Of a stretch of 64,000 bases of DNA, positions 1 through 12,810 are shown piece by piece. The notes under the pieces were generated by a model. It ran no database searches. It was given only the letters and a program-made list of their open reading frames with translations, and was not told the DNA's origin. The position numbers were made by a program, and so were the translations under genes. How positions within the stretch are numbered: position 1 is the first letter of the stretch; the number at the start of each line of letters is the position of its first letter. Source of the stretch: Seriola aureovittata (taxonomy: Eukaryota > Chordata > Actinopteri > Carangiformes > Carangidae); contig NC_079378.1 of the NCBI RefSeq assembly GCF_021018895.1, forward strand, positions 13,540,160 to 13,604,159, read 5' to 3'.

Positions 1-138
1 TTAGGGCTTTACACTTATACTACACTGCATTAAAGAGGGAAATGTTGTGCTTTTCATGCCACTACATTTATTTCACAGCTATAGTTACATTACAAAGACT
101 TTACATAAAAACATATATAATAAGCTTATTAAAAAAAA

Positions 139-415
139 GCAAGTGGTTCTCAACCTTTTTGGCTAGTGGCCCCTTACAAAAACTGTCTAGTTGGGGCCCT
201 CTGTCACATTTCTGATGTTTATGAGATGTTTTCAGTTCCACCAAGGAGCAATTTAATCTCTAAACATCTAGAGAAAAATCCAAAATAAATTACATAATTA
301 TTGCAGTACTTTTCTTCTTTCCTCTTCCACTAATCATCTCAGGACTCCTTAGATTTATCTGTGACCCTTGAGGGGGCCTCAAGTCATTAAAACTAGATCA
401 ATTTTCACCAGCTAC
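139..415. repeat. Diverged interspersed repeat
   Basis: The stretch opens with a 'ttctcaacctttttggc' phrase and later has 'gacccttgagggggcc'. This combination is common in dispersed fish repeats that read '...ctcaacctttttggcttgtgacccc...'. No open frame of note. The rest of 1-960 is AT-rich and shows nothing else I can support; it may be the 3' UTR of the small minus-strand gene to its right. Confidence 0.5.
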
Positions 416-962
416 AGTGGAAAAACACTACTTAAGCATTGTTGCATCAGTATTAACCATTTAATAACATAATATATAACGATATTATCAAATACATGAC
501 TTATTGGTTTGCATTTCATTGTACAAGGGTTCCCAACAGTGATAGATCAGAGTGATAGATCACATCCAAGTGTAATGACTCCACACTGTCAGCTTTCTCT
601 GGCTCTTCATTGTGCTTTTTATCACATAGACTCAAGACATAGCATGGCACTGTGAGAGAGTGTTTCAATTAACACAACCTATTCATTACTATGAAGTATA
701 CAAATTATTGAACATACTTTAAAACAAACAGACTGCTGGACTAGTACAGACTATTGCAGGAATAACAAGTGTATCAATGTGTAATTGGGGTGCTGGTAAA
801 AAAGGGAAAAAAAGAAAAAACTTTTTTGGGATTTTCTAATGCTTTATAAACCAAACAATAAGTCATTTAATTGAACAAAAAAAATTAGGCAGATTACCTT
901 ATAATAAATAAAAGTATTAGTTGCAGTAATAGTCAAACTATCTGATAAGTCATAGTTACAAG

Positions 963-1690
963 TTATAATTTCTCATTCATTTGTTTCTCTTTTCCTGGTG
1001 GGAGTGGGCTCTTTTTCTCAACTGTGGGATCATCGGTGTTTTGTTGTGCCTAATATAAAATGTGTGAGAATATTTACCAAACTGCGACTCAATAATCCCG
1101 TTTTTGCCCCACCTATGGCTACTTCACTGCTAGTACTGTGAAGTGACAAGTTGTTATTAAAACGAAGTGCCCCATGTCTTGCCAAATGCCTTAAATGTTG
1201 AATTTTGTCGTCGACTGCATCGATTCGTTAAAGATCAAATCTGTGCCGATAAAGAGGAAGCTCTGTAATGACATTTTTTTCTCTTAATGGGAGTTTGGCG
1301 TGGCAGTTGATTCTCACAGCAAAACATAGTTGAACATACAGCTCAGCGAAAACAAGCAGCTGAAATATAGAAATCTAGGTACCAGTAAAATGAACCCACT
1401 GGATTTACCTGGCGAATTACAAATCCGCAGAATGTGTGTTAATCGATGTGGTTGAGACAATCATTTACAGCAGGGAGATAACTTAACAGACATACACCAG
1501 CTGCTCTCTTAACCCCAACGGCTGTAATGAGGCAGCCGTTAACTAGCTGTTTGGAAGTGTAGGGAACAATAGGAATGGAAGATAATGGAAACTTACCAAC
1601 TATCTCGAGAAAACGATGTGATAAGTCGTATGCCGGGAGCCAGAGCCGATTTCATTTTCGTTCAAAACTTGCAACAATAACAGCCTGCTG
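963..1690 (-). CDS. Small unidentified gene, two candidate coding exons
   Basis: I do not recognise this gene. On the minus strand an ATG at 1653 opens a 56-nt coding stretch (MKSALAPGIRLITSFSRDS, then a split codon) ending in a strong donor (gtaagt) at 1598/1597. An acceptor candidate lies near 1690-1675. About 545 bases downstream, after 'tttatattag', a possible last exon runs from 1051 to 963. Read in phase with the first exon it gives a peptide of about 43 residues that stops early. Read in the other phase it gives AQQNTDDPTVEKK... ending in KEKQMNEKL and a stop at 963, which looks more protein-like but would need a missing exon of length 3n+1. A third donor at 1886/1885 (aacaa|gtaagc) fits an untranslated first exon covering about 1886-2060. 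The N-terminus is short, basic and hydrophobic, as in small mitochondrial proteins, but that is only an impression. Confidence 0.35.
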
Positions 1691-1885
1691 TCAAACTTAA
1701 CACAGAAGCGCTCACAGTTTGGTTCCACGCATGTCCACAAAGTACGAGACAGTTAAGGCACAGCAGGAATGCTCGTAGCTAACTAACCACAGGAGAAGAT
1801 AACCGGCTTGTTATTATAAACAGCTTGTAACAGCAGAAACCGGGTCACACAGACCTGGCTAGCCCGGGAGAAAAAGAGACGCTTA

Positions 1886-2060
1886 CTTGTTTAGTAGTAA
1901 CGAGTGAATATGGACCTTTATGTTTGATAAATGAAGCTACAGTAGACGCTAGGTGCTGGAAGAATAAAGCAGCAGCCGTTTAGCTTCGTGGTGAGATATA
2001 CAGTCCGTAAACATCCAGCAGTTCTCCATACTGGGAGGCTGAGTTTATATGTACCGCTCA
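1886..2060 (-). other. Probable untranslated first exon and promoter area of the small gene
   Basis: On the minus strand the stretch ends in a consensus donor (gtaagc) at 1885 and contains no ATG, so it would be 5' UTR joined to the exon carrying the ATG at 1653. The start of transcription is not visible; the 2060 boundary is a guess. Confidence 0.3.
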
Positions 2061-2582
2061 GGAGAGCCAGCCTACCTCCGTACATCTGCAATACGCGTCC
2101 TGCCTAAAGGGCGTCCGTTATGAATAGAAAATAATACTTATTATTAGACGAAACGTGTTTATTCCATGCGATTTTCCAGACAGAGGCTCCCGGTGGCCAT
2201 GTGACCCCCCCCTCCGACGTAACGCCGTACCGGAAACAGCTGAAGTCTGGAGCGCCGCGGTAAAGATGTATATCCAACAGACTTTCAGCCCAACAAACCT
2301 ACAGACAACCGGTGGTCACAGTCTGAATATGGCCACCAGAGCTCAGCTACCCTCCCTGATAACATTCATTTAGGGACCATCTGTAAGTTACTGTCTAAAT
2401 TAATGACTGAAATGTTACAAGGTACATTTTCAACACCTACACACTGACTTGCATGAGACTCAATATAAAAAGTCCTTTCAATTTAGCTCAGACTGCTTAA
2501 AATTGGATATTAGTCATTTATTATAGCATTTTTTTAAAATGCAATTCCTATATATTTTTCATGAATATGATTTTTTTTTTTA

Positions 2583-2898
2583 CAACAGCTTCCAAGCCAT
2601 GTGACCTATTGGTTCAAAGTCTATTCTGATATATGTGGCTACATGGCCCACAGATGGCTCAGCTCTTCATATTGAATATTAGTTCTTTGTTTAATTATTA
2701 ATAACATTTAAACAGAAATTTTATAATCTGTTTTCAATAGCTTCCAATGTTATGTGACCCACTGGTTCAAAATCTTTTCCAAAATGTTAGATATTAGTAC
2801 TGTCTATTTATTAATAATACTTTAATAGAAACAACAGCGTCAAAATCTTGTGATGTATTGACTTTGAACCAATCGGTCACATGAAATGGGAGTTATTG
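2583..2898. repeat. MITE-like element with about 38-bp inverted ends
   Basis: The left end contains 'catgtgacctattggttcaa' at about 2598-2617. The right end, read on the minus strand from about 2895, contains 'catgtgaccgattggttcaa'. A third, direct copy ('tatgtgacccactggttcaa') sits at about 2753-2772. The ends are about 300 bases apart with an AT-rich middle and no coding, as in a short non-autonomous DNA transposon. Target duplication was not resolved. Confidence 0.45.
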
Positions 2899-2899
2899 A

Positions 2900-4554
2900 A
2901 AAATAAAAAGATTAATTTAACAATATTATTATTAAGAAGGCAAAGTACTAACATTCATTCTTAAGGGGTATGATCTGCCAGGGCCAGGTAGCCACACATT
3001 TTAGAATAGAGTTTGAGCCACTGTGTCACAGGTCTTATAGCCATTATAAACAAATCATAATACTTGTGGTGCTTTTGAACTGTACTGTGTAATACTGTGT
3101 CTCTGTTATTTAGCCTGACCTCATTTATATAAATGGGAAAGATCTTATATATAAAGACTTACTCTAGTTAAGTACAAGTAGCTCAAAACTATACTTAAGT
3201 ACAGCCATTGGGCAAATGTATTTAGGTACATTCCACCACTGCAACTCTTGACTGGGTTTAGGCCTATTTACTGCAAGTGATGTACAGTTTACAGTACCAC
3301 TATCATATCCCAAAGCATACTGTAATGTTTTTGTAATGTCTTTGGAGTTCTGGATTTTTTTTGTTCCAGGCTAAAGATGTTTTTTTGTTAATTTTATCAC
3401 AGTGAATATCATCTGTGCTTTTAGTTTTATCAGAAATATGTTAGTAAGTACAGACTGCCAATCACATTTCTACACAGTAGTAAATTACCATAATTATAGC
3501 AGACCTGATGTTCACTGTGATGGGTGTCAATTCATCCAATAGTGTAATAACTAGATAATCGACTGTTGCAACCCATAACCATTACATTTTAACAGACCTG
3601 AAATGACAAAGAATTGACACTCTGAAAATACATTTAAGATACCGAAATATAGTCAGAGTACAAAAATCACTATACAACCATGTAATCACAACGTAGCATA
3701 TGGCACTAGAGACGGCATCAAAAATGATGCAAATTCAAATGACTATAACCATTTAGAAAACAAATGTAATTATATAAAATAATAATAATTTATCTCCTAC
3801 AGGAAGATATTACTGTATAATATGGTGGCTTATAAAACTAAATAAAATGATAATTTAACATGCAACATTTGGATACCAGCAGCAAAGAGATAACAGAATA
3901 GATTTTATTTTTTAAATTAACATGACCCACAACAGATTATAACTTCCACACAATAAACAGCAAATCCAATGCACAGTCTCAAGTTCACACATGTGAACAC
4001 ATCCCTGATGTTTTACTAATCATGTAAACTTGACTTCACTAATTGAATGTCGTTAGTATGCTAACAATCAACTCCGTTAATTATCAATAAATAATTTGTC
4101 ATCATGTGAGGTGGTATAAAATAGAATATATATGTTAAACAAAGTCAAACAGTTTCAAAACGGCCTATTCTGATTCGGGTAATTAGCTTTGTGCAAAGAG
4201 AAATTATGACCTAATGACAAATTCCTAATCACAAAATAAGTGAACATTTGAGCCTGCTGGTATTATTACAAAATGAGAACTCAATGGATCAACAAAGTCA
4301 TTTGGATTCAACTTGTGGAAAAAAGTAATGTCCTCTTCAAAATTTCATGGCAGTCCATCAAATATTTTTCATATTTCAGTCTGGAGGCTGAACACTACCT
4401 GGACCTCTTAGAGATCATACTGAGAGATCATACTGATATCCATCCTCTCGTCTGACTCTAGACTTGATAACTTACACTGTATTTCCCAAAATGTTGGACT
4501 TTAAACAGACGGCAAGGAGTATGTTTCTTCCAGGCAATTTCCACTGCAGTTCCT
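2900..4554. other. AT-rich spacer and CCDC15 3' flank
   Basis: No exon-like signal on either strand. A minus-strand poly(A) signal (aataaa, forward tttatt at 3904-3909) is a candidate end for the CCDC15 transcript, about 650 bases past its stop codon. Confidence 0.4.
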
Positions 4555-7500
4555 TTACCGTAAATCCAAACTCAGCATTGTTGAATGTAACGCTTGGGCA
4601 TATGCTGTGGAAGAGACAAATGTGACTCTGAAGTGTTTTTAAATGTTTTCATGTATAGTTCCACTAGAGCTCAGTGTGTAGAGAGTGAGGCGGTGTGACA
4701 GTGTGTGCAGTACCTTTGGGATTGTTGTGGAAGACACAGTTGTTAGCACAGGTGTCGGGGTGGGAGTCCCAGAATGAGGACGCACAGCAGCAGAGAGGGG
4801 GAAGCTCCAGTTTCTCCTGAGACAGCCGCTCCTTCATCTGAGCTCTCAGAGCCTCAATGAACCTGCCGGGAGTTAAAATTAGCCTGTTTATCACGGCAAC
4901 TTCAGCTTCATGAAGCACTGCTAAACTGTTTTATAAGGGTGTGCATGTAGTTTGGTCCAGTTGCATTTTACTGAACCTTATGAGTGTATTTTTCTTGTCT
5001 TGTGGTAACAAAGAGCTAACCAAGATTATGAGCTTTATTAATCTGCAAGACTACAACATGTAATAATATATCATTGAATATAAATAGTTGTAAGGGCATA
5101 TAAACAGGACAAAGGGGTATTTTGTACCTTAATACTAATGGGATAGTTACTATGTTGTTGCTACATTTTACTCTTTCCACTCACCTTTTATTGGGGATCT
5201 AGTGAAATACAAGCAGTAGGACACAACCTCATCACAAGTTGGATTTTACTGCGTGATGTATCAAGGAAAATCCCCCAATCATGCTGACATACGCGTTATC
5301 ATGGTCACTAATCCTGTATAGCATACAGATCTAGAGATTGCTTCCTTAAGTTTGTGGCCAGAAAATTAATTTAATAGTAGTTTAGCTTTCAAATTCATGC
5401 TAAAATCACATCCTGTGTTTGGACTGTTTTTTTCTCACACCACAGACTATATCAGAGTCTATCGGGAAGCCAACCCACACCCAAGACCCATATTCTCAGA
5501 CAATCTTGGTACAGTTGTAAAGAGTTCAATTGTTAGCTTTCACACCAGCCCAAAAAAACTGACCCAAACAGATCATATCCTAAACCACCCTTACAGCACT
5601 GTAAAGCGCTTTTCATAGCATTTTTCAGAGAGATATTACAAATCAAAATTAATATCAGTAATAATATTTTAATACTATAATGATTTCTGCATTGTTACAT
5701 TCTGTCTGATCATATTTTGCACATGCGTAACTGCAGTAACTACACATTCAAGCTTTGGCAAATTAATCATCTTTAATTACCTTCCAGCTACTTTCCCTTT
5801 CTCCTCTTTTTTTCTCCTCTGCAGCTCCACAACTCTCTCCTCCTCCTCGAGCTTCAGACGTTCCAAAATTAGCAGCTCTCTCTCCTCCAGCTTCTGTCTG
5901 GCATCTGCAAGCTGCCGAACTCTCTCCAACTTTCTCTCTTCCTCCAGACGAATGTGTTCTCTCTCTGCTTTGATACTTCAGTGAAGACAGACACGTTTGA
6001 GAGATTTTCACTGAGGCTGAATCGTCACTTGTAAGTTGCATTCATATGTCAGTATTGTAGTTAGTCTGTATGTTAAGCATGTAGCAAACACAGAGTAATT
6101 AGCAGTAATAAGCAGCTAAAATATGGCTGAATACTCTGCTTTAGGTGGAGCTTTAAGAATGGCAATATTACCACACAGAAAAAAGTAATGGGCCATATTT
6201 TGGCAAAATAATAATCAAGTAATACTCATCACTACTGTTGAATGTTTTAATGAATTACACTGAGCTGAATTCAAGCTGCTTTGGGCATGAGATCATTCTG
6301 TTTAAAGTGACAAGAGGAAGTGAAAATGCTGGGGTCTCGTCACCTTGCTGTTCTCTTCAGGTGTTTCCTGTGCTGCTTGTTCTCCTTCACTCGTTCTCTC
6401 TCAATGTTCATGAACTGACGGCGATGCATCAGGAACTGAGACTGACGCTGCAAAAGAGATATGCGATCTTTAACATCTGGTTTGACAGAGTTTCAACAAA
6501 TAAAGTCAAAGCTTTATGAGGATGTCTGATATTTACTTGTCTTTTCAGTTCTTCTTGGTCATCCAGAGGCCACAGGACCTGTGGGTCTCTAAGGTTGAAC
6601 TTAAAACCAGGATCAGGCTGTGATTTGTCAGTATCCCACAACACACATCCACTAACCTGAAACATATACACAGTCAGAACAGAGTCAGGAGGTTTTGATT
6701 GGTGACCAGTTTCAACCAGTGTGATTGTACCAAGCTGCAAACTGCACTAATTTAAATCAAAAATATTTTTTGTTATATCTTGTAAATGTTAAAGGTTAAG
6801 TTTGGTGATATTCCATATTTCTCTTATGAACATCACATAAAAGAAGTAACCCTAACCACTAACAAGCATAATCTGTGAAGGCAAAGCCTGATACGGCTTA
6901 TTCCTCTGTGCCATTGAGCTCCATTGATGTACAAAAACAATTTTAAAAAAAATACATCAGTGAGCCACACTGTTGCACAAGGTTACATGTTCCTTTATGA
7001 CTATGAACAACCACTACAGTTTATTTTGAGTCAGTTCAGCATACACTGTCTTGCTGCTCTAAATACTCCATCCCCACTATTTGCTCCCGTTTGAGTAATG
7101 TTTGTTAAAAACTACAGTGCCCAGCAGTTTTGGGAAATGACTGCACATTTATTAAAAATGAAACTATTTGTGAGCCGTTTATTCAGTGAGAACCAATGGG
7201 CTTGGGCCTGAGTGCCGCAGATAATGTAATAAAGTCTGAAAGTATTAAGAGACTGACTAACATTTTGCTGGTTTTGGTTTTCTTGTGGGATTTGTTGACA
7301 GAAACAAATATATAGAACATCAGCAGCCTTTTCCTTTATCTTACCCAGATGCTTTGGCTGCAGTTTATGGATGGTAAGGATTATGAGTATGGTCATGGTT
7401 GGGGTTAAGATCTGCCAATCCTTGTGAAGTAGGCAGGACATATAGCGAGTTGAGCTGCAGAAACTGCTATGTGATCAAATATTTTACAGATCAGAAAAGA

Positions 7501-10500
7501 ATAAATTGAATAACCATCCACCCCCTTTACTAAAACTAAATCCTCACAGGTGCAGGCTTCTGATTTTTGAGGTTTCATAATACATTCACAATCAACTGTT
7601 CCTGGAAGGCCTAAAATCTGGTTAATCAACTTTCTGGCAAAAACTACACCTAAACATTATCAACCAATCTACATCTGGGTTATGGTGTAGCTGAATGAAG
7701 CCAGAAATAAACTACACGGTACACTGTTGTTGTTCCCTGTTAGTAAACTGGACCTGTGAATCACAAGATGTCAGAAGGAAATGGAAGTTATGAAGATATA
7801 TTTATCATTACCCTGTATACTTCCATGATGTCATCAGTCACAACTCGCACTATAAACTTATGTGCTCCAGTTTCACCCTTGTAATAAGACTCTGTCAGCT
7901 TTTTTAGGGCAAAATGATAGCCATAATGTTTTAACTATTTGGGTTTATGAGTTGACAAGAGCCAAGTGAAGAATATCTGAGTTTGGTTATTATTTGGCCA
8001 TACTAAATGCTATGTTTGGCATAAACAAACACTACACAAGCAGAAACACGGCACTCCCACCACAAAGCTTTTAAGACATTCCTTAACTCTTTACATGCCA
8101 GATTTCCCATCAACTATCACGTCACAAAAAATGTTTGAAGTGTCTGGCTTCAATGAGCCTTGGGAGTTTTCTCACTGAAAGCCATCAACATGGAACACAG
8201 AGTGAACAATAATAAAAAGGTGCTACGGCTACATCCTGCATATTCATTAACCTTCTGTTGAACGAGGGGACATTCATGTTGACTGGTGGAGAAATGATCA
8301 TCTCCCTCTTCCTCTTCTTCCTCTCCCTGAACATCTTCCTCCTCCTCCTCTTCCACTTCCCGCTCTGCTCTCAGTGTGTGAGATGCAGCTTTCTGTTGGG
8401 TGCAGAAGAAAATTATTTTATACCTTGAATGTGCAACAACACACATTATACATCATAAGTACTAAACATTTTTAAAAAGAGGAACTAGTGTGAGACACAG
8501 AAGCTCACATGACTGGTTGGAGAGATGTTCCATTTGCCTCCAGGAAGGTCTGACATCATTTCCCCATGCGGGATCATCCGACAGGCAGCCAGCCTGAGTC
8601 TGACCTGCCTCATGCCTTCACTAGACTGGAAAATGATGGAAATAAATAAGCCTCCAGATTAATCACTGTCACATTATTTTATCACTCACACAAGGAAACA
8701 ATGGAATCATTCTCACTGCAAAAAAGAGCACACACTGCAGAGTTCCATAAACTCTACTGAAGAAAATAAGACCACACAAGGTTGAGTGTACATCACAAGG
8801 GGATGATAGAGGACATGTGTGAGCCTGCAGCATGATCCTTAGCAGTCTCTCTCAGTCCCTGGGCAGCCTTTAATCCACAACAAAAAATAAGGGAGCGACC
8901 ACAATACTAGATGTTTGGAGCTGAAAACAATATTTCTATGTTACATTTTTTTTTTATGTGATAACATCACCTGATATTAACTTAATAAAATAAATTCATA
9001 ATGTAAACTAAACATTCTGATAAATATCTCTCAAATCTGGTTATCAAAAAGTTTGCACTGTGCTCTCTGGAGGATAAATTATGCAATGTTTCTAATTACC
9101 AAATATATCTTTAACATTTGTGAGATGCAATTTATGGTTATTTATCAGCCAAACATTACACCTATATGCGATAGCTAAACATATGTTTCTAAAAGCACAG
9201 GCATTAATTTGCTGCTATACAGTAACCCCTTCTACTCTTTTGGTTTCAGTCTGTCTGCTATACTATTCAACCTTACTGCAAGGATTTGCTTCCATTCAGA
9301 CACCAAAAGCACTATTGAGGTCAAAAAGTGATGTTGGGTGATAAAGCTCATCCCGGAGGTGCTGAATGGGGCTGAGGTCAGGGCTTTGTGCTTTGTTCTT
9401 TCACATCGAACTGAGAAAAGCATTTCTTTCTGAGGTTGTGCACAGGGTCATTGTCATGTTAACAAAAGAAAGAGGCTTCCCCAAACTGTTGCCACAAAGA
9501 TAAAAGTAAGCAAAGGTACATGTGCCCGTATGCTTTTTGCCACTTGGTGTATATTGTGATATTGATTTCAGCCATAATGTTCAGCTCTACCTTTGAATTG
9601 TGAATGTGGGGCACACCAGTTAGCTACAATTAAAATCAGTGAAAGAAACAAAAAATATTAACCAGATAAAACCAAGTATATATTCAGTAGTTTTCTGGAA
9701 GATGCATTCATCAAAACAGTAAACAAAACATGATATTAATTTGCTAAAGCTTCAATTATTTACTCATGCTTCAGAGTGGCAATGCTATGTAAAACTGTCT
9801 CACCTTCTGACAGCTCCCCTCCATCATCCTCTGTCGCGCAGCACCTCCCTCAGACATCATCTTCTGACCAGTAGACACATGGTGGGTCCAGACTCGATAC
9901 TGTTCTTGTGGGATTCTCCTGTTAGGTTTCACCTGAACATAAAAGCACAGTTTTGCAATGAAGGTATCAATCACATAGGGTCAATAGCAACATGTGAAAA
10001 CTGAATCCACATCATTTTTAATATGAGTATTTGCTCCGTTTCTTTGTTTTACATCAATCTAAACTGAATATCTTTAAGTTTTGGATTGTTGGTTGGACAA
10101 AGCAGTTGAAAGAACTTGGAAATAGTAATGGGCATTTTCACTAGCCTATTTTCTGACACTTTACAGACTAAATGTTTAATAAGTTAATAAGAAAAAAAAA
10201 TACATAAAACACAGTCCAGTCCTCTCCCCTGATGGATTTTTTTGAGTTAATATTATCCCATAAATACTTAACTATCAGTCCCAATAATGTTATCTTTACC
10301 ACTGGCTCTTTTTGAGGCTGCTGTCTCTTCTTGAAGCCCTGGGTTCGCTGTGCCACACGGTGGCGCACTTCATCTTGAAATCGTCGAAGGCTCTCTTCAT
10401 TCTCCCTCCTCCTTTCTGCCTGGAGCTCCTCAGTTAACAAAGCAAGAGCCTAAATCAAGACATGGGAAGACTGTTAGGACTACTTAAAGAACAATCAGCG

Positions 10501-12243
10501 GTCTCAATTCATGTGATTTTGCAGATTCAACCCCTCCAAGGTGCCTGCTTTTTCTCCTGAGAGTTATGAATAGTGACAAACAGTGCAACACATTTCAGAC
10601 ACATTCATTTTAAAATTACAAAAATGGGGTTTCAAGTTGTTTTTTGACCTAATTCTATTTGAAATTGAGCTGGCTTAGTGTCTGAAACCAGTTTTTCCCA
10701 GCTTAGTTTGAACATGTGATTAAGCTGATGTTAATATAGCCTGTGACCTGACATTGTAAGTACTGTAATTACATCAGAGGTAATGAGGTAGTGTTTGCAG
10801 TAGGGCCTTATAAATAGTCGCTTGAAAAAGTAGTGAGTCAAATTCAATTCTCTGCCCTTTATTGTGTTGTCGATGTAATTTTAAATGGATAAAATTGCCA
10901 TTGTTGCCAATCAATCTACACTCAACAACCCATAGTGACAAACTAAAACCATCTTTCTAAGATTTTTTGCAAATTTATTAAAAATAAATAGATGAAATCT
11001 TTCATTTGGAAAAGTACTCAGAGCTTTAATTCTGTTCTTTGTAGGAGCCCACATCAGCAATTACATCTTCGAGTCTTCTAGGGTAAGTCTCTACAAGCTC
11101 TGCACACCTGGATTTGGGCAGTTTATCCCATTTTCCCTGGCAGATCCTCTAGAGATCTGTCAGAATAGATTGGACGTGTCTGTAAACTGTATGTCTCATA
11201 AATTCAATTTGCCACAGTTGGACACCTATCAAGTTCTAGACACTTTTCAAGGAAAATTAAGATGCACCTCTGCCACAGAGTGTCATAGTATAGGAGATGA
11301 ATACTTTTGTAAGTTAGACATTTCAGGTTTTGATATTTAATAAATCAAAACTTTCAAAATTGGCAATTTTATCCACTTAAAATTAAACCCACAACATGAG
11401 TAAAAAGTGAAGAGGTCTAAATACTTTTTGAAGCCACTGTTAACAAAATACAATGCAATTCCCCTCTGTTGATCCGTCCTTTAATATAAGATACAATGTT
11501 GAATGAGGAATGTATCACTTGTGATAGAGTGCAGTGCATACAAACGATATCACCATAGTCAAGAACAGACATAATTGTAAATTGCATGTATGTCTTCCAA
11601 AGATAATCAAGTGTCTATGCAAAACTCCAGCTGTGACCTTCAGGTTTGCTTGTTAATCCACATGAGTCTTGAAAGGGAATTTATTGTCCAGCCAGTTCAA
11701 AAGCATTTATAATACCCAACCTTTTGAATTTGAGAGGTTATAAAAAGGTATGGGTAGAGACTAGCTTGAGATGACCCTATTTTGTTTGCAAAGGAAGGGT
11801 TATCACTTCAACACTTCCCCCCCAATGCGGAGTATCAATTTAAAAAATAGTTTCGGGCTGGACTGCTCATTTGGCAATTATTACTTTTACACAAACAGCA
11901 CTGGAACAAAGAAAAGCCCATGTCAACAAAACACAAGGGTTAAACTGAATAAACCCCGTCTCCTCCTAAAACCTGGAGGCTTTCTGACCATCTCCAGTAA
12001 CGGTCTCTGAGGTGCCTGGCAACCCAGTACAAACTAGATCTGGGCATTAGCGTTAAATCCCAAACTTACACACGGGTGCTCCAGGAAGTCTTGTCCGTTC
12101 TCCACCCAGGCTCCCACTGCCACCACCGCCTGGTTCCTCTCAGCCAGCACCTTGTTAGCTTTGGAGGCTTGGTGCTCCCTGCTCCGGCGAACTGAAGATT
12201 TATTTCTGCCGTTTTTCGAGGCTATAACCCGGCTAGCACTCAT
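4555..12243 (-). CDS. ccdc15: Coiled-coil domain-containing protein 15, complete
   Basis: Ten coding exons on the minus strand: 12243-12070, 10449-10300, 9932-9804, 8625-8509, 8392-8252, 6656-6537, 6447-6344, 5975-5781, 4862-4714 and 4604-4555. Phases join without gaps and give 442 residues. The N-terminus (residues 32-48) reads VLAERNQAVVAVGAWVE, the conserved opening block of CCDC15. Charged helices at about 60-95 and 290-377 (E/R/K-rich heptads) predict coiled coil. Exon 5 encodes an acidic E-run. Near the C-terminus, about residue 400, is a Cys-rich block (CCCASSFWDSHPDTCANN) typical of the family. CCDC15 is a poorly studied cytoskeletal or centriole-associated coiled-coil protein. Mammalian forms are about twice as long because of a central repeat region; here the protein goes from the acidic exon straight to the C-terminal coil. 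All donors are GT; the one at 8252 (gttaat) is weak. An extra exon between 8252 and 6656 cannot be excluded. Confidence 0.88.
6795..7345. repeat. Dispersed repeat family A, copy 1 plus an inverted fragment
   Basis: The plus-oriented copy (about 6795-7140) carries the family phrases 'tggtgatattcc', 'cttattcctctgtgccat', 'gagctccattg', 'cagtgagccacactgttgca' and 'ttattttgagtcag'. About 120 bases on, at 7265-7310, the head appears again on the minus strand ('gggatttgttgacag', 'atatagaacatcagcag'). It lies in a CCDC15 intron. Other copies are at about 13485, 13735, 43025, 48465 and 53195. Confidence 0.6.
9190..9560 (-). mobile_element. Decayed Tc1-like transposon fragment
   Basis: On the minus strand one frame near 9385-9330 reads PDLSPIQHLRDEL, a decayed form of the SPDLNPIEHLW...EL block of Tc1 transposases. 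The forward strand also carries the common fish Tc1 phrases 'cattgtcatgtt' and 'cttccccaaactgttgccac'. No end repeats or continuous frame remain. It is inserted in the CCDC15 intron between exons 3 and 4. Confidence 0.6.
10817..11442. mobile_element. Internally deleted Tc1-like element
   Basis: The right end reads 'gtgaagaggtctaaatactt', the left end 'cttgaaaaagtagtgagtca'. Between them are recognisable Tc1 phrases: 'cagcaattacatcttcgagt', 'ggcagatcctctagagatct' and 'gatgaatacttttgtaa'. The middle, where the transposase should be, is missing, leaving about 620 bases. It lies in CCDC15 intron 1 and should be non-autonomous. Confidence 0.65.
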
Positions 12244-12530
12244 AGCTAGCCCCGCTAACCAGACGAACGTAAAATTCTGCTAACTTACAGTTAAAATATC
12301 TTCTCGGTTCGCTTCGTCGACTGTGTTGTGCACGATATTCGTTAATTATTTAAACGTGAAGAAACGGATAGTAAGAGACAAATCCCTGACACGTTCGTTT
12401 CGGCAAAGTAAATGTCAACAAGTCTGTTTGAGTTTCGCTCATTTCGTCTTCTTTTACTTTCTGGCGTTGGCGAAACAGCTCACCGGCGCATTACTGCCCC
12501 CACCAGGACAGGAGGAGATACTGTGAGAAA
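12244..12530 (-). promoter_or_regulatory. CCDC15 5' UTR and presumed promoter
   Basis: The ATG of CCDC15 is at 12243 and this flank is CpG-richer than its surroundings (several cg dinucleotides in about 250 bases). No TATA box is placed where expected. Assigned by position only. Confidence 0.35.
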
Positions 12531-12686
12531 TCACTATGCCTAATGAGAATCAGCTTTAAAGGTCAATTATGTTTGTACATACGAGGAATTTGACTTTTGA
12601 GGTGGCTGGGCAAAGATAAATAAACATAAACATATAACTATTTTGTACAGGCCAGTAGGTGAAAAAAAAGTGCAACACATATACAG

Positions 12687-12810
12687 TACCAGTCAAAAGT
12701 TTGGACACACCTACCCATTTATATGTTTTTCTTTATTTTGACAATTTCCTACATCGTAGAACAATACTAAAGATACCAGAACTATAACATAACACACATA
12801 GAATTATAAA
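12687..12810 (+). mobile_element. Terminal fragment of a Tc1-like element
   Basis: It begins 'tacagtaccagtcaaaagtt', then 'tggacacacctacccattta', the well-known terminal repeat of a fish Tc1 lineage, and continues 'ttctttattttgacaatttc' and 'cctacatcgtagaacaatac'. The opposite end and the transposase are not found, so this is a solo end or a truncated copy. Confidence 0.7.

Noticed and set aside
2155..2373. 72-codon plus-strand frame near the left promoter area
   Set aside because: No family resemblance, no splice partners, and biased composition near a CpG-richer stretch.
7112..7629. Minus-strand frames inside a CCDC15 intron
   Set aside because: The first overlaps family A repeat sequence. 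The second has no usable splice sites, and the flanking CCDC15 exons already join in phase.
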